Source: Isoetes taiwanensis
Lineage: Eukaryota; Streptophyta; Lycopodiopsida; Isoetales; Isoetaceae
Assembly (NCBI GenBank): GCA_021234155.1
Contig: JAJEKV010000105.1
Coordinates: 2,084,494 to 2,148,493 of the forward strand
DNA length: 64,000 nt
Direction of reading: 5' to 3'
Part shown: positions 37,261 to 48,286 of the stretch, piece after piece
Layout of the letters: the number at the start of each line of letters is the position of its first letter
How positions within the stretch are numbered: the stretch's first letter is position 1
Position numbers and translations under genes: made by a program
The notes under the pieces: model-generated
Database searches by the model: none
Told to the model about the DNA's origin: nothing
What the model saw: the letters and a program-made list of their open reading frames with translations, nothing else

Positions 37261-37370
37261 TTGTAGTTTTAAAACATGATGTAAGATTTTTGAGATTGCC
37301 GAGCTAGGGATCTAATTGTGTCCAGGAAGATGCTTCCATATCAAGACCAGATATCATAAACCAAACTTTA

Positions 37371-37457
37371 GAATAAAATAGAATAGAATAGAATAGAATA
37401 GAATAGAATACAATACAATACAATACAATACAATACAATACAATAGAATAGAATAGA
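37371..37457. repeat. Pentanucleotide microsatellite (AATAG)n/(AATAC)n
   Basis: A run of AATAG units switches to AATAC units and back to AATAG, about 17 units in all. Confidence 0.95.
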
Positions 37458-37648
37458 TTTTTTTAACGTCCACGGAGACCAATAGGTCATGGGAGTTTTG
37501 GTGGTCGGCCTGTGTGTCTAGCTTATTGCAGGTAGGATGACTGGTGCATCCCCACAATGCAGCATCTTCTTTTAATCTCACATTTGGTAGTAAAGTTGCA
37601 AAATTTGATCATAGTTTGAAGCATATTGGCTTCTCTGAGCAGTGCGAG

Positions 37649-37661
37649 AGATTGTTCAGTT
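37649..37661. repeat. LINE target-site duplication, left
   Basis: AGATTGTTCAGTT here recurs directly after the poly(A) tail at 45614-45626, marking the two ends of the LINE. Confidence 0.9.
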
Positions 37662-38388
37662 GAAAGGGCATGGGGGGGAAAATATGGGAGCGCCTAAAAT
37701 CTTGGATTTTTTGTCGTTTACCTCCTTTTTTAGTTCAAACAGCTTTCTTGGCAAAATCTGCTAGGAATTTGCTCGATTCAACCAGATTGTCACTCGAATT
37801 CTTTGAATCGTGAGCTAGCCTGGTAGAGGCTAGCATCCCATCAGTTTTAGAATGCAAAAATCTTCACATGGATACTAGAATCTTTGCAATTTTAAAACAG
37901 GGAGACAGACTGATTTGTGGTTTTCTTGTTGGGCAATCTTCGGATCTGTGGAATTCGTTGATCCATAGGAGTCTTTTTCCTCACAACTCTTTCCAATTGG
38001 AGTGCTCTTTTGTTCCAGGAAGTGAGGAATTTGAGATTCAAATTATTGATTCTTGGCTTGAAGAGTTTTTGGAAACCAAGAACGTTGAAGCTACTGCTAC
38101 AATCAGAGCTTACAGTGAGCAAATTGACTCCAAAATTACCATCAAATTATATCCTGAGGTGGAATTAGGAGATTTATCTGCAAATTAAATTTCTTAACGA
38201 TGTCTTCTTCGATAATTCTGGCATTGAGGAGCAATCTTGGTCTTCTCACTCATAGATAGGATCTTGCCCTTTTCTTACCCTGCTCATTCCCCTTTCTCCA
38301 ATTCCGATCTTGCATATCCATTTCTGCTTCCCATTTGCTGCGTTTTCTTAAATTTCTGGCCTTTGTTGTATTCACCTGCTCTTTTCAT

Positions 38389-41033
38389 ATGGAAAATAAA
38401 AATTACCTTAGCCCTAAATCATTATCCTTGCTGCATTCTTTTTCCGCTCTTTCGTCTGAGGATCAAGCTGCGCTCCTACACCAGTTAAGCTTTTTTCATA
38501 AGCATCCAGATCAATTCATCCTATTTGGAAATTTCGCTAATCTTTAATATACAAATCAGGATATGGATCCAAAAACCTACAAAACTCCAGTGTGGGATAA
38601 TTTCTCCAAAGATCCCGACATGTGGGGGCGCCTTCCTGCTCTGGATCCTGTCACTCAAGTTCCCATGCCATATGGTGTCCCAAGTCCTAATGTCGAACTT
38701 CAACCTGATGAGAACTACGATGCAGCATTGAAGGAACTCCGACCTATTGAAGGGAGCAAGCAGAAGCTTTATCATGGTATTTCTCTAAATTTTCCCTCAG
38801 TTCATTCTAAAATGTCCTCCCTTGTAGGCACTGCTGTTATCATAAAAGTCTCAAGATCAGGCATTCAACTGGATAAATTATGGTCTTTTTGCCTTAACCT
38901 TCAAAAGGGAATCATTATAAATGCCATATACTAGTTAAATTATCCCTACATAATGGTCGAGTGTGGGAGCCAAAGAACTGCTAATTTCCTTCTTAAGCTG
39001 AGAATACAAACCTTTGAGGCCTATCAATTATCATTTCTTAAATGGGACCCTAGACTTAACTCTGATGGTATGGAAAATCTCTGTGTGGCCTCTACTACAC
39101 TACAGGGATTAAATCCCATTTACTGGAGTGAAGAATGTTTAAAGCTCCTTTTTAATTCCATTGGGAATTACATCTGCACTGAGTACTCCCCCTCAAGATC
39201 CCCTAGAGCTTTTATTCAAATGGACCTCTCCAAAGCCATCCCCACCTCAATTCCCTTTTGTGATGCCTTTGGCCAAAATTCCTATCTGTCATTGAGATGG
39301 TCAGGCCTACCTCCTCTCTGCCAGAGTTGCTCGAAAAGACATTATTGGTTTGCTGAATGTGCCCAGAGAGAAGACACTTCTACTAGAACTGAACCTGATG
39401 ATCAAACTACTTGCCTTGATTTAAAAATTGACAATACAAACAAAGTCAATGGCAAGTTTCCATCAGGAAATTCAAATAACTCAAGCTTGACTACAAATGA
39501 CTGCCATCAACACTTCCAATGGAATCGAGTTAATGGAAGTAAAAAAGGGATCAAGAATAATCAGATCAAAAGGTTGGATATGATTTCTCACTCTCCCAAC
39601 AAGGATAAGAGCTTTCAATATTCCAACCAAAGATCTGATATACATAACTGCTCTGGAGTTAAGGTTCTACAGAAATATGATAAGTTCAAAGATAAGGGGA
39701 AAACTCCAATTTTGCATAATAGTATGCAAACAGAGAAGCTTCATGACCTACTAGACCAAATGGTTGCAGACTCTCAAGACATTTCAAAAATGCAGACTCA
39801 GGTCATGTCAGATCAATTTGGACCTGCAAAAGTTAAGAATGTTCCATTAATTATTAAAAGCCATGCATCTCAACAACCAGCTATTCTCAAAGGATTGAGC
39901 CTATGTGACAAGATTTTGGCAGAAAGTTTCAGGGTTGATAAAGCTCATAAGAAATTTGTGCCACCACAAATGGCTTAATTAAAAAAGTCAGCTCCATACA
40001 GCAGCTCAACGCAGTTGAATTCACATGTGGCCAAATCTATCAAAAACAACACAGCTTCCAATACTTCGGGTACTCCAGCTTCTACAACACAACATATATC
40101 TGCAGATCTTCTTCAAGCAAATCAAGACATAGCTATCCATGAACCAACATCATTTGTTGCAGACACAGTGAATCAAGATCAGCAGGAAGACTTTCAAGAC
40201 AACCTGCTTGGCAAAATTGATTGTTCCAATCAATTTCAGGTACTTGCTAATTTAAGTGTTGAACAAGAGTCTGACTTATTACTGAGCAACAATGCAGATT
40301 TTGACCATGTCACCATTCCTTCCTCTGATACTATTGCTCTCCCCTCTTGCCACATTCCATCCAGCCCTTTAATTGACCTCAAAATATACCCTCCTACTCA
40401 TCAAACCACTCTTCCCCTATATCCAAGGAAATTGCAGAGCAGCTTGCCACTTTGCAGGATGGATTAGCTCAGGATTTAATCAATATAAATAGTAAATAAG
40501 GATACTGGAATAGACACTCGAGACCCTTTGGCAGTAGGCTTGGAATTAGAAGGAGACAACATGGACTGCTCGAAGTCTCACATCTCAGATTCTCAACCTG
40601 ACTGCAACAATGTAGATCCATCTACCAGGCAAGTACCTCTCTTTTATAACCCTTCGGGGCGGGGGTTTTTTAATCCTGGTAGTAATACGCCTGCTGCTCT
40701 CTCTTTGTACTTGGGTCCCATAGGCCAGTTGGTCTCCGTGGAGGATAAAATCATATTCTATTCTATTCTTTTATAATTGCAATGAACTAGTTTATGAAGA
40801 TGACACACTAAATATGTTTGAATTTGTGCCTGGGGGGGTTTCTGACACTGAATGTGATAGTGACAAAGAGAACTGGGAAAATAAGAATTTTCTTTCTAAT
40901 AATATCTCCACTGCAAAGATATCTAGGAATAATTCAAAAGCTAAGAAAAAAGAAAATATCTCCCAAACCTGATATCTCTGCCTATCTGCATAAGACTCCT
41001 GCTGGAAATACAAGAAGCAAGAAAAATAGGAGA
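38389..41033 (+). pseudogene. LINE ORF1 (nucleic-acid-binding protein) remnant
   Basis: RNA-binding chaperone of the LINE. One frame can be followed from about 38389 to 40776, interrupted by in-frame stops near 38545, 38932, 39976 and 40465; the acidic tail (FEFVPGGVSDTECDSDKEN) continues in another frame to about 40971. The middle resembles DUF4283 (INPIYW-like text, then AFIQMDLSKAIPTSIPF) and is followed by LPPLCQSCSKRHYWFAEC, a zinc knuckle of the zf-CCHC_4 kind, in the arrangement known for plant L1 ORF1. The C-terminal half is Ser/Gln/Asn-rich without motifs. An extra upstream open stretch at 37868-38188 (106 codons) is in a different frame and may be part of the 5' region. Confidence 0.75.
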
Positions 41034-41077
41034 AATAGATAACTCCACTGTCATTCTCCTTTCCCTTCTTATTCTCC

Positions 41078-44000
41078 ATGAAGATTATGACCTGGAATGT
41101 GAGGGGTATGAAAGGCCCTATCAAAAGAAGGAGAATAATTTCCCAGCTTAGACTTTACAAGGCAGACCTTATTTTATTGCAGGAAACTAAGCTTCCCAAG
41201 TTTGAAAGCTCTTGTCTTGCAGATTGGATCCACCCAGGTGCTTCTTCCACTTGGATTGAGTCCTCTGGTACTTGTGGAGGACTCATCATGATCTGGAAAG
41301 CTTTGCCTCATGCCTCCTTCTTTAACAGCCCTAGTAAGTGTTGGCAGGCAGCTGTCTTTTCCATCAATAATTCCAATTTTGGAGTTATCAATATCTATGC
41401 ACCTACTTGTCCAAAAGATAGAGAAAATCTTTGGCTTGATATCTTATCCTGGATGTCTTCCCAGCCTAGAATTGACTGGATAGTCTCTGGTGACTTCAAC
41501 AACACCCCAAACTGGGATATGAAGTTAGGGAACAGAATCAACATGTCCACAAATGAAAGAATCAATTGGGACACCTTCATCTCTGAGCTAAATTTGATCC
41601 ATGTCCCCTCCTCCACTGCAATATATACCTGGTCAAACAAGCAAAAAAACTCGAATAGGGTATTTTGTGCTTTAGACAGATTCTATGTTTCCACCTCCTC
41701 ATGTTCCTTTTGGGACAATTGCTATGTAGTGAGTGATGAGTCTATTTCCATCTCTGATCATCAACCACAGTTTTTACATACCAAACATCTTCTGTATCTT
41801 CCCAGGGATGGTAATATTCCTTTCAAGCTTAATTGCTCCCTTCTTGGTAATGAACAGTTTTGCAGTGACTTCAGGAATTTCTATATATCCCTGCAGGATA
41901 ATCATACATCTGTTAGTGCTTCTAATGATCATCTTTCTATGAAATCCTTTTATTCAAAGATTAAGAAAGTCAAGTCCTGGATTAAAAATTGGTCTCAGAA
42001 ACTTCATAAAGATAAGACTAAGCTCAAAGAAAATTACTTCGAGCAAATGAGAGATATTAGAGGCCAACTTCAACATCATCCCCATGATCTAAATCTTCAG
42101 ATTGGAGAGGAAGTGTTAGAGAAGAAAATTAAATCTATTGAAGAGTTGGAAGCTAGGAGCTTTGCTATCAAATGCAAGATGAAGTTCAACAAAGAAATGG
42201 ACCTTGGTAGCTCCAGGTTTTTTTACAGATCTGCCAAAAAAAGATTGTTAAAAAACTCCATCCTTAAAGTTCATACTGATAATGGTGCATGTCTAGACTC
42301 TCCAAAAGATATTAAATATTTCTTTCAAGAGAAATATGCCTCCCTGTTCAATGGCAGAGATACTAGTTCCACTACCTCTACCTCAAAGAAAGATGATTTT
42401 ATTTCCTTGATCAACCAGATCATTCCCAACTCATGCAATCTTATGAATGATTCCATTGCTGCCACTCCAACTGAGCAGGAAATTTTCAAGGTCCTCTTGA
42501 GCTTTAGCAAGGGTAAATCCCCTGGACCAGATGGCCTGCCACCTGAGTTTTATATTTTCTTCTGGGATATCCTAAAGACTGATGTGGTCAATTTAGTGCA
42601 TGGCTTTTGGAAAGCAGAGCATTTACATCCCTCTATTTCTGCTGGCTTAATTACTCTTGTTCCAAAAATTGATATGCCATCTGCCTTTTCTGTAAGATTG
42701 CATTCTTCTTAAACTAGACTTCAAGAGGGCATTTGATTCAGTTAACTGGGACTTCCTTGAATTTGCCATGCATAAAATTGGATTTAACCCCAAGCTCATT
42801 TCTCTAATTATGGGATTAAACACTAAGGCAAACTCGGCTGTTCTAATAAATGGCTCCCCCTCAAACTTCTTCAATCTTTCTCGAGGAGTAAGACAGGGTT
42901 GTCCCTTAGCCCCCTACTTGTTTCTAGTGGTTGCTGAACTCCTCACAAAGGCAGTTGATTTTCATCAAGAATCTGGCAATATCAAAGGTCTAAATCTCCC
43001 TGACAATCAAGGCAGTCTAATTCTTTCTCAATATGCTGATGACACTTTTGCTTTTCTGGATTCTAATTCAGAAAACATTTCTAAATTCTTAGGCATAATT
43101 GACCTTTTCTCTGCTGCATCAGGAATTTACCTTAATGTTGCAAAGAGTGTGATTGTTGGAGACATTCCTGAAAATTATATTTGTGATATTAAGGTCCTTG
43201 GCACTATGCAAGCAACTAGGCTTCTTGGTATGCCTTTGTCACTCAATCCCAACATCAAAGGTTTGTGGGACCCAATCCTTCAAAGGATCAGGAAGAAGAT
43301 ATTTCAAAAGTTCCTTATCTATGGCTGGTCGTACTATCATTGCTAACTCTGTACTTGCAGCTTCTCATATTTATTTTTCCTCTGCTCTAGTAGCTCCTAA
43401 GTGCATTTATAATGAGCTAGAGAAAACCATTAGGAAATTCATTTGGGGAGGAAATCACTCAGTGAACTGGGATACTGTTACCAGATCCAAATCCAATGGA
43501 GGACTGGGATGCAAAAATTTATATTTGCAAGCTTGTGCCTTGGCAGGTAAGTTTGTTTGGAGAACTTTATCTGGGAACAATTCTGTAGCTTCAACTTTCA
43601 TTAGGTATTGGCTCCATTGCTCATATCCTGAAGGTCATCCAAGTGTTAAACACTGTCTGCCAGAGTCTGCCCTCACTTACTTGCACCCAGGTAGAAATTC
43701 CTCTCCTCTGATGCAAAGCATAATCAAAGCTTGGAATATAGTACACAGATGTTATGACATCCCCTCAATTCAAGATCTCAACTTGAACTCCTCCTTATTC
43801 TGGTCTCCCCAGTTTCAAGATAACAATGGTAACATCCCTGCTTTAAGGCATCCTAAAACTTATAGGAAATGGTTGGATCTTGGTATCACTCATGTTAGAC
43901 ACCTAATAAGAAATGGTCATGTTATTTCCTGGACTAATCTTAGAAGGCTTCTTCATGGTACTTCAAGTGACAAATCTATCCTCAAACACTTCAAGAACAT

Positions 44001-44757
44001 CTTGTCACAGTCTGCAAACCTGTTAGTCAATCAGGATGATTTTACTCTCAAGATAAATGGCCATGTCAAATACAAAGTCAGCTTAGTATATAATCTGCTT
44101 AATCAAAGGGACACCTCAGCTAAAGCTGGGCTTAAATGGTCTATCTCGGAAAGGGAATGCAAGTCTTTGTACAATAATGTCTGGAATTCTTACTGTCCAC
44201 CAAAAGTCAACTTTTTCATCTGGTTAATAGCCCATAAGAGTCTTCCCAATCTTGCTTCTCTCTCAAGAAAGATTCCTACTGTTCAACCGGGGTGTCATTT
44301 AAATTGCTCTCAAGATGAATCCATGCAACATATTTTCCAGTGTCCCAAAATCCTGGAGTTTTGGTCATGGTTCTACAGAAAGTTCAGTGGTCTGTTTACT
44401 GGGCAACCACATGGTAATTTGCTATAGCATATTCAGAATAATGATGTTTTTTTGAATACCATTGTCTTTACTGCTTTATGGAATATTTGGAAGTCTAGAA
44501 ACAGGATTGTTTATGGTAAGAATAATTTTTCTATCTTTTGGATCAAGATGAACTTTCAACTAGACTTGGAAGCCTTTGTATCTGCTTACAAGAGCAAATT
44601 GGGTGACAATTATGACAGGAAATGGGACTCTGTTGGTAAATTTATAGGGGTTTTCAATTTGTATAATTCCTGCTTAAATGTCATTAATTCTAATGCTCCT
44701 TTCTCTGACCTTATTGATAGAATATCTGGAATTCCTGAAGGGAGAGGGCAGGAATAA
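41078..44757 (+). pseudogene. LINE ORF2 (endonuclease-reverse transcriptase) remnant
   Basis: Replication protein of the LINE. The 544-codon first part (41078-42712) has a complete-looking APE-type endonuclease: MTWNVRGM, the catalytic QETK, SGDFNN, and SISDHQP. The RT begins with KSPGPDGLPPEFY. At about 42690 the frame changes and the text jumps from LITLVPK to KLDFKRAFDSVNWD, so the usual YRPIS...GFIPGR block is missing (about 60-80 residues). The palm has RQGCPLAPYLF and the catalytic QYADDTFAF (frame of 42768-43346). Another frameshift near 43315 leads to SMAGRTIIANSVL and the zf-RVT domain (KVNFFIWLIAHKSLP, ending CPKILEFW). An in-frame TAG at 44425 precedes a final block (ALWNIWKSRNRIVYG). 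Not functional. Confidence 0.88.
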
Positions 44758-45594
44758 GTTCGACACAATGCTGACTTACCAAGAAGCTACACTCTACTGC
44801 AACAACACAGGGGTCTCAAATTTAGAGCCACCAGGGCCAGATGCAAGCTCGGATGATATCATGTTATATAAGGTTAGAAGTACCAGTAATGAATCTACCT
44901 GGGCTAGGATATATTGCAGAGAAGTGGTGCAAATGTACTGCCTGTTCAGTTTTCTGTTCATGTACCATTTCTCCTTGACAGAAAGACAACTCAGCACTCT
45001 CACAAAATGCTCTCTGACCTTTATGGCACTTTACTCCTGCTAATGGCCAAAGAGGATGTTCATCAGCTGCTCAAAAATGGATCTGAGCATAACAGTTACA
45101 AGTTTGGTACTGACTCAGGGTTCTACTAGGTCTACAACAGAATTTTTGACCAAATCATGAATACCCCTTAGCCATCCTATCAGCTTCCTTTTTCCAGCCT
45201 CAATATCTATCTGCAACAGTACTTCTTGCCATAATCCCAGCTGCTCAGTATGTAATCATTCTCTTGTCTAACACTTCAAACATGTACTTGGAGATCAATT
45301 TTGTATTTGCAGGATTTTGAAGCTCGTTTGGCCAAATGTAATTCTTCAATCCAGCAATTGTTCCAGCTTACTCAACTGGTGCAAATCAACATTTTGGATA
45401 ATATTCTACTGCAGAACAACAGCACTGTCTGGCTGTACTTTTGGTGTCACTTTACTGTTCAAACATTATGCTCATTCCATGTTCATACTTTACTATTTCA
45501 TATCTAAGATGTAACTAATGGGAAATCTTGTTCCCTCATTGGTTACACATATGTATGGCTTTTATTAATTAATGGAAAAAACATCTCTTAACCT

Positions 45595-45626
45595 AAAAAA
45601 AAAAAAAAAAAAAAGATTGTTCAGTT
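45595..45626 (+). other. LINE poly(A) tail and right target-site duplication
   Basis: Twenty A residues (45595-45614) are followed by the second copy of AGATTGTTCAGTT (the first A overlaps the tail). Confidence 0.9.
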
Positions 45627-45952
45627 ACTCTTCGTCTCTTTCTCTTCATTTCTAATTCTGCAAGAGGTTTTTTGGAGCAGTCAAGATTATTTGCAGTTTG
45701 TGGAAAATGGGACTTTGACTCCTTTAGTATTCTATTTAACTGAGAAGATCTTGATACTATAGTATTAGTTAGATAGAAGAAAAAGTTGAAAGAGACTCAT
45801 GAGTACTATAATTGCAGATATAACTCAGATCCATGTGGGATCCCATGTACTTAAATTATATCTGATCCGTGAGGGATCTTTGTATTGTAATTCTTCCAAT
45901 CTGATCAATACAAAAAGTTCTTACCTTTAAAAAAAAAAAAAAAAAAAAAAAA
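45627..45952 (+). other. Older A-tailed sequence (retroposon 3' end?)
   Basis: About 300 bases ending in 24 A (45929-45952), with GATCTTTGTATTGTAATTCT shortly before the tail. The form is that of a retroposed RNA 3' end on the plus strand into which the LINE later inserted. Its 5' limit and target duplication were not found. Confidence 0.45.
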
Positions 45953-47017
45953 GCTCTAACAATAGATAAAAAATGCAAGCAAGGTCCTTTGAATTGCAAT
46001 TTATGGTGTCTATGGGGAGTGGACTACAAATGTCTTATGGATTAAAGCTTGACATTATTTGTAGAAGTAGAAATAGGAATTACAATCTAGCAAAATGTAT
46101 ATATATATGCTTTAGTAAAAGGATTGGGGCAAATAAAAAGTACTTATACGCCTCTCTATCCATTGTCATTTGTCAGTGATAATAGAATCAAAATTTATCA
46201 ATGCACCTTCAATGTTTTAGGTTGCCATGACATCTTGAGATTCACAAAATGTCACACCCTTGTATAGTTGTCTTATCTGCTAAAGGCGCAACTAAGCCAT
46301 TGAATAAAATAATATAATTACAACGCATTTATTATAAGTGGACCGCTTAGCAATAATCAAAACATTTTTTCTAGTGTTTTATTGAAATACAAATGGAGGA
46401 CATATAGTCAAAATGCTTGGTCTATTTTTTGTGTAAGGATCAAGAGTCATTGTTATTCAACAATACATTATCCCAAGTCATATCAAGTGCAGCCTGCTCA
46501 TACCAGGTTGTGTAGGGCAGTACAAGCACTTATTAGAAACATAAGTTAACAGGCTACTGAAATAAAATGCAATAATCATATGCAATTTTGGCTTGCCAAA
46601 TCTGGTCAAAGATATTGGCATCTTATAAATAAATAAATAAATAGGATCCTTCAAAGGAAATAATCGGAACATTTGAGGACATTTGGTTCATATTTCTTAA
46701 TCTATTAGAGCAATTTGCTCCTTGCCATTAATTTACAGAAAAATGTCTAGCATCTTGCATGATGGTGTGGCTTTATTTGCCGCCTTCTCTTGCCTGGTTG
46801 TGCAAGGGATTTGGTCCCTAGTTCATATTTGTTTATCTGTTATAACAATTTGCTCCATGTCATTAGTTTGCAGGGAAATACCTAGCACCTTGCATGATGC
46901 AGTGGCCTTATTTGCCGCCTTGCCTTCCCTGGATGTGCAAGGATTTAAGATCGACCTAGCCATGGGATCACTTTGAAACATTAGAATGTAATAAGTCATA
47001 TTCAAGTTATTGATCAC
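45953..47017 (-). repeat. Pseudo-LTR / 3' repeat, downstream copy
   Basis: Matches 52337-52540 plus 59745-60591 over its full length with scattered differences. It starts with GCTCTAACAATAG right after the A-tract at 45952. Inside it, a segment starting CAATTTGCTCC is tandemly repeated with a period near 135 (46711-46845 and 46846-46970). Confidence 0.85.
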
Positions 47018-47910
47018 TTCTGGCCATATCTCCAAAATACCATTTAGTACAGCTATAATCATTTCAGAAATCTCAGTGTACATTGTTCCATGAGCGTTGG
47101 TGATCCATCTATAATCAAATTTGTGAGCCTTATATATTCCTAATAAGTATGGGAGTCTTGTAGACTCAAATTCTATCTCCCCAACCAGCTCCTGAATTTC
47201 AAACTGTAAAACAGGTGTTAATTCCATTTCGGTGGTATCTACAGTTTGGAAATCCTTGCTATTGAGTCTCGCTATAGCCATATCTCTAACATGTTTTGAA
47301 CAAATGAATGCGGGATTATTGGATGCCTTATCCACTCCTGCTATATATATATTTTTATTCAGCCAAATTATACTATCAGCAACATTCCTATCATTCAAGG
47401 CGAACTTTCTATTGCAATCACTTCTGCATGCTTCTTTACATAGCAGTTTTATATCCTCCCATATATTTTTTTTGATGGTTTCCTTATCCTCATAGCTTAT
47501 ATGTGGAAATCTGAACCTGTGCAGTTCAAACATACATCTCACCGCTCCCTCAACTTCCCCTTTTAAATCTTTCTCTACCAGATATTTATCTGGGATGTGG
47601 CTAAGCCCCTTTTGTACCATATTTCTCAAGGTCTTATTCTTGATGATCTCTAACTTAGTTGTTCGGACATGTCCTAATTTATCATCAATAAACTCTTTCA
47701 AGCTCGGATTTTGGCAAGGGCAGACAGCTTCCTTAGCCTGGGCAAATACTTGGAATGGTTTGTATAAAGTGTCTCTCAAACTCTCAGTATACTTCCATGC
47801 AAACATGGTATCATTCATGATTTCCAAACCTACATCCCCCAAAGATTCAACTGTCCTCTTATGGATTACCTTTAATTTGGTATGCAAAATTTGTCCATAA
47901 TCTTAGCAAG
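46823..47910 (-). pseudogene. Penelope-like reverse transcriptase, N-terminal part, truncated
   Basis: About 354 codons open on the minus strand. In order: CPCQNPSLKEFIDD with a C-x-C motif, then LGHVRTTKLEIIKNKTLRNM and KGLSHIP, a block that in Penelope-like proteins (notably the Naiad/Chlamys type) precedes the RT; then GVDKASNNPAFICSKH, matching the DKAsNN motif, and LPYLLGIYKAHKFDYRWI, matching the (Y/L)xLPKxHK...RxI motif of RT region 1-2, then ISEMI. After NGILEIWPEVINNLN the homology ends in a short tandem repeat and a stop, so the YxDD core is missing. No ATG opens the frame; the first upstream Met-containing text (KKKGKNKKKIVHIMFLAK) is in another frame, so an intron or a frameshift lies near 47890. 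Confidence in the family is moderate to good. Confidence 0.7.
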
Positions 47911-48286
47911 GAACATAATGTGGACAATCTTTTTCTTATTTTTTCCTTTTTTCTTAGTCATATGTACTCTTCCTAAGCAGTCACTAATCAGCTCCCTGTA
48001 TATTTTAGGAAACCATTATTAATATTATATTATATTCATCACCTTCCTATAAGGTCAAGAGTACTGTTTTGTTAAACGATGTGCACCAGTATCGTGCCTT
48101 GCCTTTCGGCTTAATAAGACATCTTGTCTTTAAATACGTCCGTAGTCATATGACTAGGATTTCAGAACTGTAACTATACAGTCCCTAAACATATTTGTAT
48201 CATTTCATCAAGAATGCAATTAAATATTTGCAAACTAAGTACTACGTAAATACTTGTCATTTCTCAAATGAAAATATCATACCAGT

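Larger units (their letters stand above)
37662..45614 (+). mobile_element. L1-type LINE, degenerate but structurally full length
   Basis: Non-LTR retrotransposon copied by target-primed reverse transcription. Its limits are set by a 13-bp target duplication and a poly(A) tail (45595-45614). It holds an ORF1 remnant with a DUF4283-like region and zinc knuckle, and an ORF2 remnant with endonuclease, reverse transcriptase and zf-RVT domains, the usual order in plant L1 elements. Both are disabled by stops, frameshifts and an apparent internal loss in the RT. The first 200 bases begin GAAAGGGCATGGGGGGG and may be the 5' UTR. The length of nearly 8 kb is at the upper end for plant L1. The element went into an older sequence, since the duplication is continuous with flanking text on both sides. 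Confidence 0.9.

Noticed and set aside
36877-45961. GCTCTAACA as target duplication of the older A-tailed retroposon (36877-36885 and 45953-45961)
   Set aside because: Nine bases over nine kb is expected by chance too often, and the left part does not look like a retroposon 5' end.
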